From positions 1-64,000 of the forward strand of contig JBBSBV010000017.1 of assembly GCA_038250905.1 (NCBI GenBank): 64,000 nucleotides of DNA, written 5' to 3'. Source of the DNA: JAENVU01 sp038250905. GTDB taxonomy: Bacteria; Actinomycetota; Acidimicrobiia; IMCC26256; JAENVU01. Positions 47,148-55,587 of the stretch are shown in pieces. Positions within the stretch are counted from its first letter, which is position 1. Each line of letters opens with the position of its first letter. Under the pieces are notes generated by a model. The model was not told where the DNA came from and did not search any database. It saw only the letters and a list, made by a program, of their open reading frames with translations. Made by a program: the position numbers and the translations under genes.

Positions 47148-47189
47148 ATGAGGGTCAGGGCGTACGCACGGAGTGGTCGTCGTGCGTGA
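47148..47189 (+). CDS. 13-aa arginine-rich leader ORF overlapping the globin start
   Basis: AAGGAGGG at 47133-47140 gives this ATG the strongest ribosome site nearby; it encodes MRVRAYARSGRRA. Its TGA (47187-47189) falls just inside the globin gene, whose GTG codons have no such site. Translation coupling is likely; five of thirteen residues are arginine. Confidence 0.4.
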   Translation: MRVRAYARSGRRA

Positions 47190-47604
47190 ACCGAACCGAG
47201 TCGCACTCGACCTCACGACGCGATCCGAGATCCACGATCTCGTGGTCTCCTTCTATCGGGAGGTGGCGCTCGACGACCTGCTCGGCCCGGTCTTCGGCGA
47301 GATCGCCGAGGTGGATTGGGCCATCCACATCCCGCGACTGATCGCATATTGGAGTCAGGTGCTCCTGGGGCAAGAGGGCTACGACGGCGCGATCCTCACG
47401 GCCCACCGATACCTGCACGAGCTCGAGCCCCTCCGGCTCGAGCTCTTCGAGCGGTGGTACTCACTCTTCACCGAGTCGGTCGACGAACGATGGGCCGGAC
47501 CTCAGGCAGAACGGGCCAAAGCGCATGCGGCCAAGACCACTGCCACCCTCGCTCGGCGTCTGCTCGACGCCGATTGGAAGCCCACCCATCGCTCCGTTCT
47601 GTGA
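47173..47604 (+). CDS. group III truncated hemoglobin
   Basis: A 143-aa globin: EIHDLVVSFYREVALDDLLGPVF, then DWAIHIPRLIAYWSQVLL and GYDGAILTAHRYLHE with the proximal histidine, and HAAKTTATLARRLL at the end, as in TrHbIII. These proteins bind oxygen and nitric oxide. With NirK, the RIC protein and the NnrS-like protein nearby, NO scavenging is the likely task. Start is GTG 47173 or 47182. Confidence 0.85.
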   Translation: MVVVREPNRVALDLTTRSEIHDLVVSFYREVALDDLLGPVFGEIAEVDWAIHIPRLIAYWSQVLLGQEGYDGAILTAHRYLHELEPLRLELFERWYSLFTESVDERWAGPQAERAKAHAAKTTATLARRLLDADWKPTHRSVL

Positions 47605-47683
47605 TGGGTTCGGCGTACGTTGCTGAGAATCGGGCGCCCGACTGCGTCCCGTTGTCCCCGAACGCCGTCGACGAGGAGAGATC

Positions 47684-48403
47684 ATGAGCGCGACGTTCGA
47701 GGAGATCGACCGACGGTCGACGCCGATGGGCGTGGTCACGGTGCGGCGGCGCCTGGAACCGACGCTGCAGATCGACGTGTACGAAGTGAAGCTCGGTGAC
47801 GAGTTCCTCATGTCGAGTCTGTTCACCGTCGCCGAGATCGAACTCGCCAAGCTCGGGCTCGCCGAGCTGGCGGGAACGAACCTCGATGTGATGGTCGGCG
47901 GTCTCGGGCTGGGCTACACGGCGCGTGCCGTGTTGGAGGACCCTCGCGTGCGTTCGCTGCACGTGGTGGAAGCGTTGGACGCGGTGATCGAGTGGCATCA
48001 ACAGGACCTCCTCCCGCTGGCCGGCCGGCTGACGTCGGATCCGCGCTGTCGGTTGGTCGAAGGCGATTTCTTCGCGATGGTCGCCGCAGGGTCTGTCTTC
48101 GGGCCGGATTCGCCCGACCGCTTTCACGCGGTGCTGGTCGACATCGACCACTCGCCGCGTCACCTGCTGCATCCCAGCCACGCGCCCTTCTACACGGGAG
48201 AGGGACTGCGGAATCTCGCCACCCGGATCCATCCCGGTGGCGTCTTCGGGCTGTGGTCCGACGGCGCGCCGGATGACGACTTCGTCACGATCCTGGAAGA
48301 CGCGTTCGCATCGTGTGATGCACACGTCGTGACCTTCCCGAACTTCTACACGGGAGCCGAATCTGCCAGCACGGTCTACATCGCCACCGTGGGTGGCGGC
48401 TGA
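47684..48403 (+). CDS. spermidine-synthase-like methyltransferase-fold protein
   Basis: A 239-aa Rossmann protein with DVMVGGLGLGYTARAVLEDP (SAM-binding loop) near residue 68, VVEALDAVIEWH and DIDHSPRHLLHPSH, as in the widespread actinobacterial spermidine-synthase-like group. True polyamine synthesis is doubtful because the catalytic Asp region differs. ATG 47684 follows GAGGAGAG. Confidence 0.7.
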   Translation: MSATFEEIDRRSTPMGVVTVRRRLEPTLQIDVYEVKLGDEFLMSSLFTVAEIELAKLGLAELAGTNLDVMVGGLGLGYTARAVLEDPRVRSLHVVEALDAVIEWHQQDLLPLAGRLTSDPRCRLVEGDFFAMVAAGSVFGPDSPDRFHAVLVDIDHSPRHLLHPSHAPFYTGEGLRNLATRIHPGGVFGLWSDGAPDDDFVTILEDAFASCDAHVVTFPNFYTGAESASTVYIATVGGG

Positions 48404-48494
48404 CCGCGGCACCGCGGCGACGGGGGAACCTGAGGGCGGAGGGCGACGTCACGGGATATCGTCCGCGCCCGTCTCCCTCGAAGGATGTGGCGCG

Positions 48495-48902
48495 GTGAAC
48501 GAGAACCTGCCGGACTCCAACGGTGCGACCCGTGTCGCCTACATCCTGGGTGTTCCCCTGGCCGAACACGTCGTGCGTCAGTGGCCACAGATGGGCGAGA
48601 TCGTGCGATCGAGACAGCTCGTTGCGGACGTGGAGGGAAATTTTCCCGAGCTGACGCTCGAGGTCGGGCGGCGGCTGCGGCTCGATGATGTCGTGGTGGT
48701 CGAGTGGACCTGCAATTACGGCGACGGGCGCCTCTATCGGAATGTCACCATCGGTGAAATCGAGGCCGGCGAAGTTGTGCGTGTCACCGACTACTGGGGT
48801 GAACCGACGACGACGCCCGAGTGGCGCCGGCCGATGACCGGTCGGCTCGAGATGCCCGGTGACGGCATCTGGCCGGACGATGAACACCTCGGTCACTACT
48901 AG
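48495..48902 (+). CDS. SnoaL/NTF2-like protein
   Basis: A 135-aa cone-shaped alpha/beta-barrel protein: RSRQLVADVEGNFPELTLEV, VVVVEWTCNYGDGRLYRNVT and VVRVTDYWGEP match SnoaL-like folds. Such proteins may be small enzymes or ligand binders; no catalytic residue is certain. GTG 48495 has GAAGGA nine bases upstream. Confidence 0.7.
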   Translation: MNENLPDSNGATRVAYILGVPLAEHVVRQWPQMGEIVRSRQLVADVEGNFPELTLEVGRRLRLDDVVVVEWTCNYGDGRLYRNVTIGEIEAGEVVRVTDYWGEPTTTPEWRRPMTGRLEMPGDGIWPDDEHLGHY

Positions 48903-48916
48903 CGGGTCGCACGGAG

Positions 48917-49096
48917 TTACATGCCGAACTGGGTGCGGTGAAGCATCGCGACCGCCTCCGCTGGTCCGGTCACCTCCACCTGCGCCGCGCGCTGGCGACC
49001 GAAGACATACAGGAGGAGTTCGCCGGGCGGTCCGCTGAGCCGCGCGGTCGGCTCGCCGGGTCGGCGCTCCTGCGTGTCGAACGCAAGATCACCCAT
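48917..49096 (-). CDS. 59-aa ORF similar to the C-terminal domain of a TIGR03085/MDMPI-type protein
   Basis: GEPTARLSGPPGELLLYVFG, RQRAAQVEVTG and the final LHRTQFGM match the C-terminal beta-sheet domain of maleylpyruvate-isomerase-like (TIGR03085) proteins. The DinB-like N-terminal helical bundle is missing. ATG 49096 overlaps the DoxX stop by eight bases, so it is still coupled to translation. It is either a 5'-deleted remnant or a free-standing domain. Confidence 0.5.
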   Translation of the reverse strand: MGDLAFDTQERRPGEPTARLSGPPGELLLYVFGRQRAAQVEVTGPAEAVAMLHRTQFGM

Positions 49097-49520
49097 CGCC
49101 GCGAACGTAACGGCCCGCCAAGACGCGATCCAGGGACCAGGTGCCAGGCCCCGTCCACAACACGACGAGGAGGAGGAGCAGCAACGCGGGGCCGACGCCG
49201 AGATTGAAGCTCCCGCCCTCCACGCGACCGGCGGTTGCGATGGCGACGACCAGATTTGCCGCCAGCGCGGCCGCCGCCACGCGGGTGCCCAGGCCGATGA
49301 TCAAGGCGAGTCCCCCGAGGAGTTCGACGACGCCGGCGACGAGGACGGCGATGGCCGGGAACGGCAGGCCGTATCGATGGAAGTCGTGAGTCTCGGCCGC
49401 GTGGTCGAAGAACTTGCCCAACGAAATGACCACGAACACGCTTCCCGCAACGCTTCGGGCCACCAGTGCAACCAAGCCCGGTGCGCGTTCTCGGAACATT
49501 GCGGGTGCCCATCGGTCCAT
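49089..49520 (-). CDS. DoxX family membrane protein
   Basis: A 143-aa protein with four membrane helices: RSVAGSVFVVISLGKFFDH, FPAIAVLVAGVVELLGGLAL, GLGTRVAAAALAANLVVAIA and LGVGPALLLLLLVVLW. DoxX proteins take part in quinone-linked oxidoreductase or oxidative-stress complexes; no partner is visible. ATG 49520 is preferred over 49532. Confidence 0.78.
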   Translation of the reverse strand: MDRWAPAMFRERAPGLVALVARSVAGSVFVVISLGKFFDHAAETHDFHRYGLPFPAIAVLVAGVVELLGGLALIIGLGTRVAAAALAANLVVAIATAGRVEGGSFNLGVGPALLLLLLVVLWTGPGTWSLDRVLAGRYVRGDG

Positions 49521-49672
49521 ACCTGCTCTCACAGTCTGTGGAGGAGTGCTGGCGTTACACGCCTGCGTCTCCGCGGTCGCGGGCAGCGCAGCGCGGAGAA
49601 GGTGGGCCGGACGACTCGTTGAGTGCGAAGCTGCAGGCGGTCAGAGTTGGTCGACTCGTCAAGGGGGAGGGC

Positions 49673-50980
49673 GTGGTGAGGGTCCGTTCGATCGTGGTCG
49701 TCCTCGCGCTCGTCTGCAGCGGGTGCTGGAGCCAGTTCCGTGGCGATGCCGCCCACAGTGGTTTTCAGCCCCTCGAGTTCTCGATCAGTTCGTCGAACGT
49801 CGGGTCGCTCACCCCCTTGTGGAAGGCGGTGTTCGGTACCGAGGCGTTGTCGCCGGTCCTGAGCGGTGGCGTCCTGTACCTCGGAGTGAACTCGTACGTG
49901 GAAGCGTTCGATGCCGCCGGCGCCGGTTGTGCGCATCAGAGCTTCTCGTGTGCACCACTCTGGGTCGGCAAGACCGGCGACACGGTGGACTCGACTCCGG
50001 CCGTCGCTTCCGGCGTGGTGTTCGCGGCGTCCCTCAACGGCAAGTTATCGGCGTTCGATGCCGCGGGAGTCAACGGCTGCGCCGGAGTACCGAAGACCTG
50101 TGATCCGCTGTGGACGGCCACGATCGCGCAACCGACGGACGAGGTGTCGTCACCGGTCGTCGCGAACGGCCGCGTCTACGTCGCGTCGTTCTCGCCGCAA
50201 GCGGTCTATGCCTTCGATGCGAGTGGTGTGACCAACTGCGGGGGAGTGCCCAAGACGTGCGCCCCGCTGTGGACCAGCTCCTTGCTCGGCCCGGGCCGGA
50301 CGACGCCGGTGGTCGCGGACGGGAAACTCGCAGTGAGCTCACCGCTGGGCAACACCTTCGTCTTCGATGCCGCGGGGGTCACGAACTGCTCGGGAACGCC
50401 GAAGGTCTGTCAACCGATGTGGGTGGACATCACCAACGGAACCCCGGTGGCGCCCGCGATCGTGAACGGTGTGATGTACGTCGGGACGGCGAACGGACGT
50501 CTCCACGCCTTCGACGCGAACGGTGTGACGAACTGCGTGGGCATCCAACTCCGCAGCTGTGCACCGCTCTGGACCGCGACGACCGGGAGCGCGATCGATA
50601 CATCGCCGGCGATCGCCAACGGCACCGTGTACCTCGGTGCCGGCGCGGTCGATCGCCGGCTGCTGGCGTACGACGCGTCGGGGGTGAAGAACTGTTCGGG
50701 TGTGCCGAAGGTGTGTACTCCGCTCTGGCAGTCGACCGTCGGGAACGACGCTCGTACATCTCCGATCGTCGCGAACGGCGTGGTGTACGTGGGTGACCGG
50801 ATGTCCGACGTCAGTGCCTACGACGCAAACGGCGCGAAAGGCTGTACGGGAACGCCGGCCGTCTGTTCACCGCTGTGGACCGCCGCGGGTGCCAGCGAGT
50901 TCGACACCTCGCCTGCAATCGTCGCGGGATTCCTCTACGTGACCACGACCAACCGACTCACGGCATACTCACTGCCATGA
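49673..50980 (+). CDS. secreted PQQ-like beta-propeller lipoprotein with seven Cys-paired repeats
   Basis: A 435-aa protein with a short signal ending LVCSGCW (an atypical lipobox). The body has seven repeats, each ending in a pattern like AFDASGVTNCGGVPKTCAPLW; C-x6-8-C pairs recur in every blade, suggesting one disulfide-stapled loop per blade. This is a PQQ-binding-like propeller fold, though the PQQ ligands are not evident. GTG 49673 is preceded by AAGGGGGAGG. Function unknown; probably a surface or periplasmic binding protein. Confidence 0.75.
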   Translation: MVRVRSIVVVLALVCSGCWSQFRGDAAHSGFQPLEFSISSSNVGSLTPLWKAVFGTEALSPVLSGGVLYLGVNSYVEAFDAAGAGCAHQSFSCAPLWVGKTGDTVDSTPAVASGVVFAASLNGKLSAFDAAGVNGCAGVPKTCDPLWTATIAQPTDEVSSPVVANGRVYVASFSPQAVYAFDASGVTNCGGVPKTCAPLWTSSLLGPGRTTPVVADGKLAVSSPLGNTFVFDAAGVTNCSGTPKVCQPMWVDITNGTPVAPAIVNGVMYVGTANGRLHAFDANGVTNCVGIQLRSCAPLWTATTGSAIDTSPAIANGTVYLGAGAVDRRLLAYDASGVKNCSGVPKVCTPLWQSTVGNDARTSPIVANGVVYVGDRMSDVSAYDANGAKGCTGTPAVCSPLWTAAGASEFDTSPAIVAGFLYVTTTNRLTAYSLP

Positions 50981-50993
50981 AACGGAGCTCGTC

Positions 50994-51854
50994 GTGAAGA
51001 TCGGGGTCGTCTTTCCTCAGACCGAACTGGGCGGTGACGTCGGCGCGGTGCGTGCCTACGGGCAGGCCGTCGACGAACTCGGCTACCACCACCTGCTCGC
51101 GTACGACCACGTGGTCGGCGCCGACCCGGAGATGCACGCGCCCTGGAACGGTCCGTACGACGTGACCACGACCTTCCACGAACCGCTCGTCATGTTCGGG
51201 TACCTGGCGGGCATCACCGACCTCGAGCTGGTGACCGGCATCGTCATCCTCCCGCAGCGTCAGACGGTGCTGGCCGCGAAACAGGCCGCGGAGGTCGACC
51301 TGCTCACCGGAGGCCGCTTCCGGTTCGGTGTCGGCATCGGCTGGAACGCGGTCGAGTACGAGGCGCTGGGTCAGCGGTTCGATCAACGCGGCCGACGGCT
51401 CGGCGAACAGGTCGAGCTGCTGCGCGCGTTGTGGACCAATCCCTCGATCACGTTCGACGGCGCCTTCGACCGCGTCACCGCCGCCGGCCTGGCACCCCTG
51501 CCGATCCAACGGCCGATCCCCATCTGGATCGGCGGGAACTCCGAGCCGGCGTACCGCCGGATCGGCCGGCTCGCCGACGGTTGGTTTCCCATGGTCCCGC
51601 CCGGACCGCGCCTCGACACTGCGATCGATGTCATCCGCCGCGCGGCCGAGGACGCCGGTCGTGATTTCGAAACGATCGGCATGGAAGGTCGGGTCCAATG
51701 GGATCCGGCCGATCCCGATCGGTTCGCTCGCCGGGTCGAGAAGTGGCGCACGGCCGGGGCCACCCATTTGACGGTCGACACGATGTACGTGGGACTGGGT
51801 GGCGTCGACGATCACATTGATGCCGTCGGGCGTGCCTGGTCCGCGACTGCGTAG
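50994..51854 (+). CDS. LLM class F420-dependent oxidoreductase
   Basis: A 286-aa luciferase-like monooxygenase-fold protein: IGVVFPQTELGGDVGAVRAY, LLAYDHVVGADPEM, TGIVILPQRQTVLAAKQAAE and GGRFRFGVGIGWNAVEYEAL are typical of the F420-dependent actinobacterial type. Substrate is unknown. GTG start with GGAG ten bases upstream, 13 bases after the propeller gene. Confidence 0.85.
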   Translation: MKIGVVFPQTELGGDVGAVRAYGQAVDELGYHHLLAYDHVVGADPEMHAPWNGPYDVTTTFHEPLVMFGYLAGITDLELVTGIVILPQRQTVLAAKQAAEVDLLTGGRFRFGVGIGWNAVEYEALGQRFDQRGRRLGEQVELLRALWTNPSITFDGAFDRVTAAGLAPLPIQRPIPIWIGGNSEPAYRRIGRLADGWFPMVPPGPRLDTAIDVIRRAAEDAGRDFETIGMEGRVQWDPADPDRFARRVEKWRTAGATHLTVDTMYVGLGGVDDHIDAVGRAWSATA

Positions 51855-51906
51855 GGAGACCGGCCTCGAGCCCTTCGGGTCGGGTGCCGTCACCGTTCGC
51901 CGTGGC

Positions 51907-52839
51907 TCACACGCAGAACTGGGTCCACGCGCCCACTTCGTGCGCGGTGCCGTCGTCGGCGACGAGCAGGCCGGCGACACCGTGGTCCTCGAGCAGTTCC
52001 CCGCCGGCGACGGGACCCGCGAGGAACGCGGCCTTGGCGAGCACCTCGGCCTGCCAGCCCCGTCCGGTGATCACGGTGACACCGGCGAGACCGCTCGCGG
52101 CGGGAACCCCGGTGGTCGGATCGATCAGGTGGTGGCGGGCGGTCCCGTCGGCTGCGACCCAGGCGCGCTTGGTCCGCCACGTCGACGCGATGGCGCCCCC
52201 GTCGAGTGCGACGGTGCGGATCACGTCGTCGGCGTGCGTCGGGTCGGTGACCGCGACGACCCAACCGTCACCTTCGGGTCCCACACCTTCGACCCGCAGG
52301 TCGCCACCCACGTTGACCAGGGCCCCACGCGCGCCGTCGGCGAGCATGCGCTCCACCACGAGGTCGGCGGCGAGTCCCTTGCCGATACCGCCCGGGTCGA
52401 TCTGGACGTCGGCTCCGAGTGTCACGGTGCGGGCGATACGGTCGAGCGTGATCCGCTCGACGCGCGAGCCAGTCGGCGCCGGTACGGGAGCATCGATACG
52501 GGCGGCGTGCGAACCGCCGATGCCCACGAGTTCGAAGGACCGGTCGTAACCGGCGGCCCGCACCTCGCGCAGCAACGTCGGATCGAAGCGTCCGGCCGTG
52601 AGGCGCCAGCCTGCGACCGCCCGCTCGATCAGCTCGAACGTCGTCGGCGAGACCAACACCGGAACGCCGGGCCGCTCGTTGAGGCGGCTGATCTCGCTGT
52701 CGGGCCGGAACCGGCTCCACTGCGACTCCAGCGTGTCGAGGTGGGCGACTGCGTCGTCGACCATCCCCGCGGGTCCGTCGACCGCGATCACGTGTGCGGT
52801 GGTGCCCATGACTTCGATGATTCGCTCGTCGGTGCTCAT
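51907..52839 (-). CDS. apbE: FAD:protein FMN transferase (ApbE)
   Basis: A 310-aa ApbE with TLESQWSRFRPDSEISRLN near residue 34, QIDPGGIGKGLAADLVVE near 150, ALVNVGGDLRVEG near 175 and HHLIDPTTGVPA near 240. It attaches FMN through a phosphoester to Ser/Thr of flavoprotein targets such as RnfG, NqrC or FMN-binding domain proteins. No acceptor carrying a D-x2-(S/T)-G-A-(S/T) motif was seen in the window. No lipoprotein signal, so it appears cytoplasmic. A two-component system and a ferric-reductase-like gene lie on either side of the same neighbourhood. Confidence 0.88.
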   Translation of the reverse strand: MSTDERIIEVMGTTAHVIAVDGPAGMVDDAVAHLDTLESQWSRFRPDSEISRLNERPGVPVLVSPTTFELIERAVAGWRLTAGRFDPTLLREVRAAGYDRSFELVGIGGSHAARIDAPVPAPTGSRVERITLDRIARTVTLGADVQIDPGGIGKGLAADLVVERMLADGARGALVNVGGDLRVEGVGPEGDGWVVAVTDPTHADDVIRTVALDGGAIASTWRTKRAWVAADGTARHHLIDPTTGVPAASGLAGVTVITGRGWQAEVLAKAAFLAGPVAGGELLEDHGVAGLLVADDGTAHEVGAWTQFCV

Positions 52840-52903
52840 GCCACCATGGAACGCCACTCGCGTGAAGCCGGCCGGACCGGTCGCATGAAGCTGCCGTGAA
52901 AGG

Positions 52904-54013
52904 TCACCCGGAGGGGTCGGGGTCCTCCACATGGGCCACCGGGAGGGTGAGGGTGAACACGGAGCCCGCGCCGACGCCGGGCGAGGTCGCCTCGATGTCG
53001 CCGTGATGCGCCCGGGCGAGTCCCCGGGCGATGGTGAGCCCGATGCCACTCCCGCCCGCCGGGCGCACCGCCCCTTGCACCCGGTAGAAGCGGTCGAACA
53101 CGAGCTCGCAGTCCTCGGGGGAGAGCCCGACGCCGGTGTCACGTACGACGACGGTCGCGAGGCCGTGCTCCCGGCCGACCTGGACTTCGACCGTGCCCTC
53201 GGCCGGCGTGTAGGTGAGGGCGTTGCCCAGCAGGTTGGTGAGCACCTGGGTGATGCGGTCCGGGTCGGCTTCGACGGGGATCGGCGCACCGCGCTGGGTC
53301 CTGAGTGCGACGCCCTTGTCGACGAACTGGGGCCGGAGCCGCTCGGCGCACCGCGCAGTGAGTTCGTCGAGGTCGACGATCCGGAGGTGGAGTGCGACCG
53401 CACCTTCCTCGGCGCGCGAGAGCTCGGCCAGGTCGGAGGCGAGGCGCTGGAGCCGGGATGCCTCCTCGCCGACGGCGACCAGCACCTCCTCGTTCGGCTC
53501 GAACACCCCGTCGAGGATGCCCTCCACGTAGCCCTCGATCGTCGTCAACGGCGTGCGCATCTCGTGGGCGACCTCGGAGACCAGGCGGGCACGTCGCCGC
53601 TCGGTGGACTGGAGCTCGACCGCCAGCCGGTTCACGTCGCGAGCCAGTTCGGCGAGCTCGAGCTCGCCCGGCTCGACCACGCGCTCGTCGTAGTGCCCGT
53701 TCGCCAGCCGGCGGGTGGCGGCCCGCACGTCACGTACCGGGCGCAGGATGCGGCGGGCGACGAGGACCGACGCGATCGTCGCGGCGCCGACGCTCGCGGC
53801 GAGCGCGAACCAGAGACTCGAGTCCAGCGAGTTGACGTAGAGATTGTGGGACTCGTCCTTGGCGGTCGCAGTTCCCGTGATGGTCTTGACGTCGTCGTCG
53901 AAGCGGGCGGGCGCGATCACGCGCACCGTGATCGCGAAGGCGCCGAAGACGACCAGCGCGACGAGTGCATAGGAGGCGAACAGGCGCACGTCGAGTCGGC
54001 GCCAGAACTTCAT
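52904..54013 (-). CDS. sensor histidine kinase
   Basis: A 369-aa kinase: first membrane helix at ~12-30, a short extracytoplasmic loop of ~35 residues, second helix (LWFALAASVGAATIASVLVA), HAMP, phospho-acceptor histidine in SEVAHEMRTPLTTIEGY near 150, and ATPase N, G1 and G2 boxes (VLTNLLGNALTY, DTGVGLSPED, GGSGIGLTIARGLA). Ligand unknown; the very small sensor loop suggests membrane or stress sensing. It overlaps its response regulator by four bases. Confidence 0.92.
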   Translation of the reverse strand: MKFWRRLDVRLFASYALVALVVFGAFAITVRVIAPARFDDDVKTITGTATAKDESHNLYVNSLDSSLWFALAASVGAATIASVLVARRILRPVRDVRAATRRLANGHYDERVVEPGELELAELARDVNRLAVELQSTERRRARLVSEVAHEMRTPLTTIEGYVEGILDGVFEPNEEVLVAVGEEASRLQRLASDLAELSRAEEGAVALHLRIVDLDELTARCAERLRPQFVDKGVALRTQRGAPIPVEADPDRITQVLTNLLGNALTYTPAEGTVEVQVGREHGLATVVVRDTGVGLSPEDCELVFDRFYRVQGAVRPAGGSGIGLTIARGLARAHHGDIEATSPGVGAGSVFTLTLPVAHVEDPDPSG

Positions 54014-54705
54014 TCCGGGGTCCCGAGGAACTTGTACCCGACGCCGCGCACGGTGCCGATCAACGCCGGATCGTCGGCGTTGTCACCCAACTTCTGGCGG
54101 ATGCTGCGGATGTGCACGTCGACGACCCGCTCGTCGCCGAAGAAGTCGAAGCCCCAGACCTTCTCGAGGAGTTGGCGACGCGTGAGCACCCGGCCGGGTG
54201 CCTGGGCGAGGGCCACGAGGAGGTCGAACTCGAGCGTGCTGATGACCACGGGCTCGCCGTCCCGGAGGAGCTCACGCGCGCCGAGGTCGATCACGAGCCC
54301 GGCGAACGTGAGCCGGTCGGACGCGTCGAACGCGGTCGACCGGTCGGCGCGCCGCAGCACGGTCTTGATGCGGGCGACGAGCTCCCGGGGGCTGAACGGC
54401 TTCGTCACGTAGTCGTCGGCACCGACCGACAAGCCGACCAGCGTGTCGACCTCCTCGGCCCGCGCCGTGAGCAGGATCACCGGGATGTTCGAGGTCGTCC
54501 GCAGCTGCCGCAACACCTCGATGCCGTCGATCTCGGGCATCATCACGTCGAGCACGATCAGATCGGGTTGCCAGCGCTTCGCCGTCGCCAGTGCCTCGGC
54601 ACCGTCTCGGGCCTCGGCCACGTCGAAGCCGTCACTCTCGAGGTAGCCCCGGATGATCTCGCGGATGCGATCCTCGTCGTCCACGACGAGGATTCGTGTG
54701 CCCAT
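54010..54705 (-). CDS. OmpR/PhoB family response regulator
   Basis: A 231-aa regulator: receiver domain with acidic pocket VVDDED (residues 7-12), phospho-acceptor Asp in LIVLDVMMPEIDG near 53 and KPFSPRELV with the conserved Lys near 103; then a winged-helix DNA-binding domain ending VRGVGYKFLGTPE. ATG 54705 is chosen because TACCCT lies six bases upstream; the longer frame would place the promoter in the gene. Confidence 0.93.
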   Translation of the reverse strand: MGTRILVVDDEDRIREIIRGYLESDGFDVAEARDGAEALATAKRWQPDLIVLDVMMPEIDGIEVLRQLRTTSNIPVILLTARAEEVDTLVGLSVGADDYVTKPFSPRELVARIKTVLRRADRSTAFDASDRLTFAGLVIDLGARELLRDGEPVVISTLEFDLLVALAQAPGRVLTRRQLLEKVWGFDFFGDERVVDVHIRSIRQKLGDNADDPALIGTVRGVGYKFLGTPE

Positions 54706-54717
54706 CGGCCCAGGGTA
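54706..54717 (-). promoter_or_regulatory. leaderless -10 element of the response regulator gene
   Basis: TACCCT, six bases, then ATG 54705 on the minus strand. Confidence 0.6.
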
Positions 54718-54862
54718 GGCCTGGCCTCGCGCTCGGCCCGGCTCCTTCACGGATACTTCACGATCGCCGCGCTCGCCGCTTCACGCCCCCAGCGTTGAAT
54801 GACAGCAACCAGCCCGGCCGACCCCATCGGCGGCGGGCACCCACAATCGAGAGGAGCGCACG

Positions 54863-55144
54863 ATGGAGCGCAAGACCGCAGTTGCCGCCGCGACCGCAGT
54901 ATCGATGACGCTGCTGTCCGCGACGTTCGCCGTCGCGGCCGGTGTCGGCGCACTCGGATTCGGGTCGAACCCGCACCCTGTGGCCCAGCCGGTCGCCGCG
55001 GTGGCGGCGAGCGCCGTCACGCCGTCCGCCGCACCGGTCCGCACCGTGGCCCACGAAGGCGGCGAGCACGAAGGTCGGGACTCCGGTCCGGCACCGACCA
55101 CCACGAACGCCAACCAGCGGGAAGGGAGTACCTCCCATGAATGA
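54863..55144 (+). CDS. small secreted or membrane-anchored Ala-rich protein
   Basis: A 93-aa protein: ERKTAVAAATAVSMTLLSAT and AVAAGVGALGFG form a signal or anchor; the rest is rich in Ala, Pro, Val and His (VAHEGGEHEGRDSG). No family recognised. GAGAGGAG precedes ATG 54863. Its stop overlaps the next gene's start, so the two are coupled; a redox-group role is suggested only by the adjoining ferric-reductase-like gene. Confidence 0.6.
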   Translation: MERKTAVAAATAVSMTLLSATFAVAAGVGALGFGSNPHPVAQPVAAVAASAVTPSAAPVRTVAHEGGEHEGRDSGPAPTTTNANQREGSTSHE

Positions 55145-55559
55145 CCTCACCCCCAACGAGTCCGACGCGGCGGAGCGAATCCGTCGCCTCCAGGAGCGCC
55201 GCGCGACATCGAGTCCCGCGGCGCGTGTCCGACCGGCGACCGCGACCCCCGCGACCGCCGGCCCGAGGAAGGCGACGCCTCCCGGCCGGACGCGCCGAAC
55301 GCATCCGGCGGCGGCCACGCGTTGGCTGCTCGGCGGGCTCAGCGTCGCTTCGTTCTTCGGTATCGGCGGCGCGGTCGCGGCCACGAACCTCAACTCGGTC
55401 GCCACGGCCGCACCTTCGGGTTCGGCCGCGGCTGCGGGCGCGGTCGCGCCGACGGCAGCCGTCGCGCCCGTGACCCCGGCGACGCCCCGTGCAACGAATG
55501 CGACCAGCGTGGCGACGAAAGCACCCGTCGTTGCACACTCGACCACGCGCGGGAGCTGA
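55137..55559 (+). CDS. membrane-anchored Ala/Pro/Thr-rich protein
   Basis: A 140-aa protein: NDLTPNESDAAERIRRLQER, a basic Pro-rich stretch, one membrane helix (ATRWLLGGLSVASFFGIGGA) near residue 65, and an extracytoplasmic low-complexity tail of Ala, Pro, Val and Thr. No cofactor motif. ATG 55137 overlaps the stop of the previous gene; GGGAG lies nearby. Function unknown. Confidence 0.6.
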   Translation: MNDLTPNESDAAERIRRLQERRATSSPAARVRPATATPATAGPRKATPPGRTRRTHPAAATRWLLGGLSVASFFGIGGAVAATNLNSVATAAPSGSAAAAGAVAPTAAVAPVTPATPRATNATSVATKAPVVAHSTTRGS

Positions 55560-55575
55560 GCGCGCCGGTACCCCG

Positions 55576-55587
55576 TAGGCTCCGCCG
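55576..55587 (+). promoter_or_regulatory. leaderless -10 element of the ferric-reductase-like gene
   Basis: TAGGCT, six bases, then GTG 55588. Confidence 0.6.
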
